The notes below the pieces were generated by a model that worked only from the letters and a program-made list of their open reading frames with translations, ran no database searches and had not been told where the DNA came from. DNA of 64,000 bases from Gaetbulibacter_B jejuensis (GTDB lineage Bacteria; Bacteroidota; Bacteroidia; Flavobacteriales; Flavobacteriaceae). Position numbers and translations under genes: made by a program. Location: assembly GCF_039524015.1 (NCBI RefSeq), contig NZ_BAAAGF010000001.1:310001-374000 (forward strand), in the 5' to 3' direction. This document shows, piece by piece, positions 61,393 to 64,000 of the stretch. How positions within the stretch are numbered: the stretch's first letter is position 1; every line of letters begins with the position of its first letter.

Positions 61393-61484
61393 AGGATAGA
61401 AACGGCATCCTTTTTTTGAGGAACGAAGAAAAAAGATATAGTGAATAGCCTGACTTTTGCGCATGAAATAGCAAAAGGAACACC
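61393..61484. repeat. Flavobacterial REP-like intergenic element
   Basis: The element reads AAGGATAGAAACGGCATCC at its start, then a T run, an A-rich stretch with AAAAGATATAGTG, GAATAGCCTGAC, a hairpin CTTTTGC/GCAAAAG, and ends GGAACACC. I recognise this as a degenerate copy of a widespread flavobacterial dispersed element. It lies between accC's terminator and the FAD gene. Confidence 0.6.
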
Positions 61485-61516
61485 ATAAAAAAACTCCGAA
61501 TTTTCATTCGGAGTTC
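61484..61516 (-). terminator. Terminator of accC
   Basis: On the minus strand AACTCCGAA (61515-61507) pairs perfectly with TTCGGAGTT (61500-61492) around TGAAAA, followed by a run of seven T residues. It stands 7 bases beyond the accC stop. Confidence 0.88.
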
Positions 61517-61522
61517 TATTAT

Positions 61523-62875
61523 TTATTCTTCAACTTGTTTTTCCATTACAAAATCTTCCATAAACTTAGTGGTATAGTTTCCTGCTAAATAATCAGGATG
61601 TTCCATAAGTTGTCTGTGGAAAGGTATTGTAGTTTTAATACCTTCAATAACAAACTCGTCTAGAGCACGTTTCATTTTATTAATGGCTTCTTCTCTTGTT
61701 TGAGCAGTAGTAATCAACTTAGCGATCATAGAATCGTAGTTTGGCGGAATACTATATCCTGCATAAACATGAGTATCTAAACGTACACCATGACCTCCTG
61801 GAGCGTGTAATGTAGTTATTCTACCTGGAGATGGTCTAAAGTCGTTAAATGGATCTTCGGCATTAATTCTACATTCAATTGAGTGTAGATTTGGCGTGTA
61901 GTTTTTACCAGAAATTGGCACACCTGCTGCTACTAAAATTTGTTCGCGTATTAAATCGAAATCAATAACTTGTTCAGTAATTGGGTGCTCAACTTGAATA
62001 CGAGTATTCATTTCCATGAAATAGAAGTTTCTGTGTTTATCTACAAGAAACTCTACTGTTCCTGCGCCTTCGTATTTTATGAATTCTGCTGCTTTTACAG
62101 CTGCTTCACCCATTTTTTTACGAAGTGCATCAGTCATAAAAGGCGATGGTACTTCTTCGGTTAATTTTTGATGGCGACGTTGTACCGAGCAATCTCTTTC
62201 AGATAAATGACATGCTTTTCCACGAGAGTCACCAACAACTTGTATTTCGATATGTCTTGGCTCTTCAATAAGCTTTTCCATATACATATCGTCATTTCCA
62301 AAGGCTGCTTTACTTTCTTGTCTAGCCGATTCCCATGCTGCTTTAAGGTTCTCTGGTTTCCATACAGCACGCATTCCTTTTCCTCCACCACCAGCAGTTG
62401 CTTTAAGCATTACTGGGTAACCTACTTCTTTTGCAAGTTTTTCACATTCTTCAAAATCGGCAATAATACCTTCACTACCTGGTACACATGGTACTCCTGC
62501 AGCTTTCATTGTAGCTTTAGCTGTTGCTTTATCTCCCATTTTAGAGATCATTTCAGCTGAGGCTCCAATAAATTTTATATTATGCTCTTCACAGATTTTA
62601 GAAAACTTAGCATTCTCAGATAAGAATCCGTATCCTGGATGAATTGCGTCAGCGTTAGTAATTTCGGCTGCGGCAATTATATTAGACATTTTTAGGTAAG
62701 ACTCTGTACTTGGTGCAGGACCAATACAAACGGCTTCGTCAGCAAACTTTACATGTAAACTATCAGCATCTGCTGTAGAGTAAACAGCTACCGTTTTAAT
62801 GCCCATTTCTTTACAGGTTCTAATAACACGAAGTGCTATTTCTCCTCTATTGGCTATCAGTATTTTTTTAAACAT
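61523..62875 (-). CDS. accC: Biotin carboxylase subunit of acetyl-CoA carboxylase
   Basis: 450 residues. It carboxylates the biotin on AccB with ATP and bicarbonate in fatty-acid synthesis. The ATP-grasp motif KATAGGGGKGMRAVW, the biotin-carboxylase start KILIANRGEIALRVIRTC, and the active-site sequence MEMNTRIQVEHPITEQVI (Arg, Glu) are present, along with RRHQKLTEEVPSPFM. It follows accB on the minus strand, in the operon fabH-accB-accC, and its terminator closes the operon. Confidence 0.96.
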   Translation of the reverse strand: MFKKILIANRGEIALRVIRTCKEMGIKTVAVYSTADADSLHVKFADEAVCIGPAPSTESYLKMSNIIAAAEITNADAIHPGYGFLSENAKFSKICEEHNIKFIGASAEMISKMGDKATAKATMKAAGVPCVPGSEGIIADFEECEKLAKEVGYPVMLKATAGGGGKGMRAVWKPENLKAAWESARQESKAAFGNDDMYMEKLIEEPRHIEIQVVGDSRGKACHLSERDCSVQRRHQKLTEEVPSPFMTDALRKKMGEAAVKAAEFIKYEGAGTVEFLVDKHRNFYFMEMNTRIQVEHPITEQVIDFDLIREQILVAAGVPISGKNYTPNLHSIECRINAEDPFNDFRPSPGRITTLHAPGGHGVRLDTHVYAGYSIPPNYDSMIAKLITTAQTREEAINKMKRALDEFVIEGIKTTIPFHRQLMEHPDYLAGNYTTKFMEDFVMEKQVEE

Positions 62876-62966
62876 AACTAGATGAGTTTAAAAGTTTATG
62901 GTTTATGTGTTTAGAGTTCTAGCTAAAATAGTTTTGAACTTTTAACTGTAAACTTTAAACTTCGAA

Positions 62967-63455
62967 TTATGATGGATCTACTAAAAATAATGGTTGATCG
63001 AACTCAACTGGTGATGCATCGTCCACTAGTACTTTTACGATTTTTCCTGAAATTTCAGATTCAATTTCATTGAATAATTTCATCGCTTCAATAACACACA
63101 ATACGTCACCTTCTTTAATAGTGCTTCCTACCTCAACAAAAACAGGTTTGTCTGGTGAAGGCTTGCGGTAAAATGTTCCAATTATTGGAGACTTTATAGT
63201 TACATATTTTGAATCTTCATTTGAAGCTGCTGGTGCAACAGGAGTTGATGCTACAACTTCAGCTGCAGCAACTGCTGCTGGTTGAGCAACTGGTGTTTGA
63301 GCCATTGGAATTTGTTGTACAATGGTTGTTGCTTCTCCTTTATCGTCACTTCCTGTTTTAATGGTGATTTTTATATCGTCCATTTCTAATTTAACCTCGC
63401 TTGCTCCAGACTTGGCAACAAATTTGATTAAGTTTTGAATTTCCTTTATATCCAT
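62967..63455 (-). CDS. accB: Biotin carboxyl carrier protein
   Basis: 162 residues. The C-terminal barrel has the biotin lysine at Lys126 in VIEAMKLFNEI, with GTFYRKPSPDKPVFVEVG before it. The N-terminal region (residues 1-35) binds biotin carboxylase, and an Ala/Pro-rich linker (about 50-78) joins the two. It carries the carboxyl group between AccC and the transferase. It is the middle gene of the fabH-accB-accC group. Confidence 0.96.
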   Translation of the reverse strand: MDIKEIQNLIKFVAKSGASEVKLEMDDIKITIKTGSDDKGEATTIVQQIPMAQTPVAQPAAVAAAEVVASTPVAPAASNEDSKYVTIKSPIIGTFYRKPSPDKPVFVEVGSTIKEGDVLCVIEAMKLFNEIESEISGKIVKVLVDDASPVEFDQPLFLVDPS

Positions 63456-63492
63456 AATAAATTAGATTAGTTAATTAAATTGGTTTTATTAG

Positions 63493-64000
63493 TTAGGAAT
63501 TATATGCCCATTTTAAATATATTGATCCCCAAGTGAATCCACCTCCAAAAGCAGCAAAAATTAAATTGTCTCCTTTTTTTAGTTTGTCTTCGAAATCACT
63601 TAATAGTAATGGTAATGTTGCAGATGTTGTATTACCATATCTATGAATGTTTTTAAGTACTTTAGAATCTTCTAAATTCATTCTACTTGCTGTAGCGTCT
63701 ATGATTCGCATATTAGCTTGATGTGGCACTAACCAAGACACATCATCATGTGTTAGGTTGTTTCTTTGCATTATTTTTTCGCAAACATCAGCCATATTAG
63801 ATACAGCAAACTTAAACACTGTTCTACCATCTTGGTGTACAAAATGTTGTTTGTTTTTTACAGTATCTTCATTTGGAGGCAATATTGAACCTCCTGCTTC
63901 TATTTTAAGAAACTCTCTTCCTGAGCCATCACTTCTTAAGTATTCATCTTGAAAACCTAAGCCTTCAGTATTAGGCTCTAAAAGCACAGCTCCTGCTCCA
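63493..64000 (-). CDS. fabH: 3-oxoacyl-ACP synthase III, 5' part outside window
   Basis: The frame continues to the right edge; GAGAVLLEPNTEG shows that the true start lies outside, and the valine (GTG) at 63987 is internal. About 169 residues remain. The visible catalytic residues are the His of WLVPHQANMRII and the Asn of HRYGNTTSATLPLLL; the catalytic Cys would be upstream. It condenses acetyl-CoA with malonyl-ACP to start fatty-acid synthesis and stands 37 bases before accB, the usual flavobacterial order. Confidence 0.93.
   Translation of the reverse strand, partial: GAGAVLLEPNTEGLGFQDEYLRSDGSGREFLKIEAGGSILPPNEDTVKNKQHFVHQDGRTVFKFAVSNMADVCEKIMQRNNLTHDDVSWLVPHQANMRIIDATASRMNLEDSKVLKNIHRYGNTTSATLPLLLSDFEDKLKKGDNLIFAAFGGGFTWGSIYLKWAYNS

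Noticed and set aside
63985..63987. GTG at 63987 as the fabH start
   Set aside because: The frame continues with conserved FabH residues (GAGAV) to the window edge, so this GTG is an internal valine.

Overview
The window is a piece of chromosome from a low-GC member of the Bacteroidetes, most likely a marine flavobacterium (Flavobacteriaceae). Four signs point there: intergenic -7 boxes of the TAnnTTTG type, few Shine-Dalgarno sequences, type IX secretion (T9SS) C-terminal sorting domains, and lineage-typical genes (IPExxxVDY protein, 7TMR-DISM hybrid kinase, diheme SO2930-type cytochromes, fabH-accB-accC). I saw no rRNA, tRNA, CRISPR array, insertion sequence, phage gene or integrase.

Layout. 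1-3502: tail of an M16 peptidase, a metal-binding-like lipoprotein, a CYTH/YCII pair and DNA polymerase IV (dinB). 3441-7661: an unusual array of three units. Each begins with a copy of the dinB 3' end, carries one exported protein gene and ends in a shared A-rich, GCCACTG-type junction; two units also share an identical 57-bp element. 7752-12044 (minus strand): acpP-fabF-rnc, then an IPExxxVDY gene and pyruvate kinase. 12229-17089 (plus): purN, a cyclase-family hydrolase, an RNase H, a PfkB kinase and an amidophosphoribosyltransferase. 17090-17793: no protein gene, but three tandem copies of a roughly 73-nt structured RNA, each with its own -7 box and terminator, next to superoxide dismutase. 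18535-27198: an AddA-like helicase/nuclease and an AddB-like nuclease, separated by kbl and an OmpA/TSP3 porin-like gene.

27206-43942: housekeeping and stress genes. These include a hybrid histidine kinase, a universal stress protein, a MATE pump, a 2OG-Fe(II) oxygenase, QueD-like and DinB-like proteins, LpxH, an MFS exporter behind a Fur-like palindrome, an OmpA protein, OsmC-RecJ, an AhpD-like protein, a UDG-like protein and RsmI. 44034-50003: a giant DUF11/T9SS surface protein, a conserved unknown, tdk and alr. 50067-51594: mscL and asd. 51701-58793: a tandemly duplicated two-gene module, a diheme cytochrome lipoprotein followed by a T9SS-exported FG-GAP/ASPIC-UnbV protein. 58863-64000: an ABC ATPase, a GreA-like protein, a FAD oxidoreductase and the fatty-acid genes accC, accB and fabH (cut by the window edge).

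The most promising novelties are the dinB-tail cassette array, the three tandem small RNAs, the duplicated cytochrome/FG-GAP module and a terminator-shaped hairpin inside the start of rnc. All functional calls come from reading motifs by eye; no database search was run.
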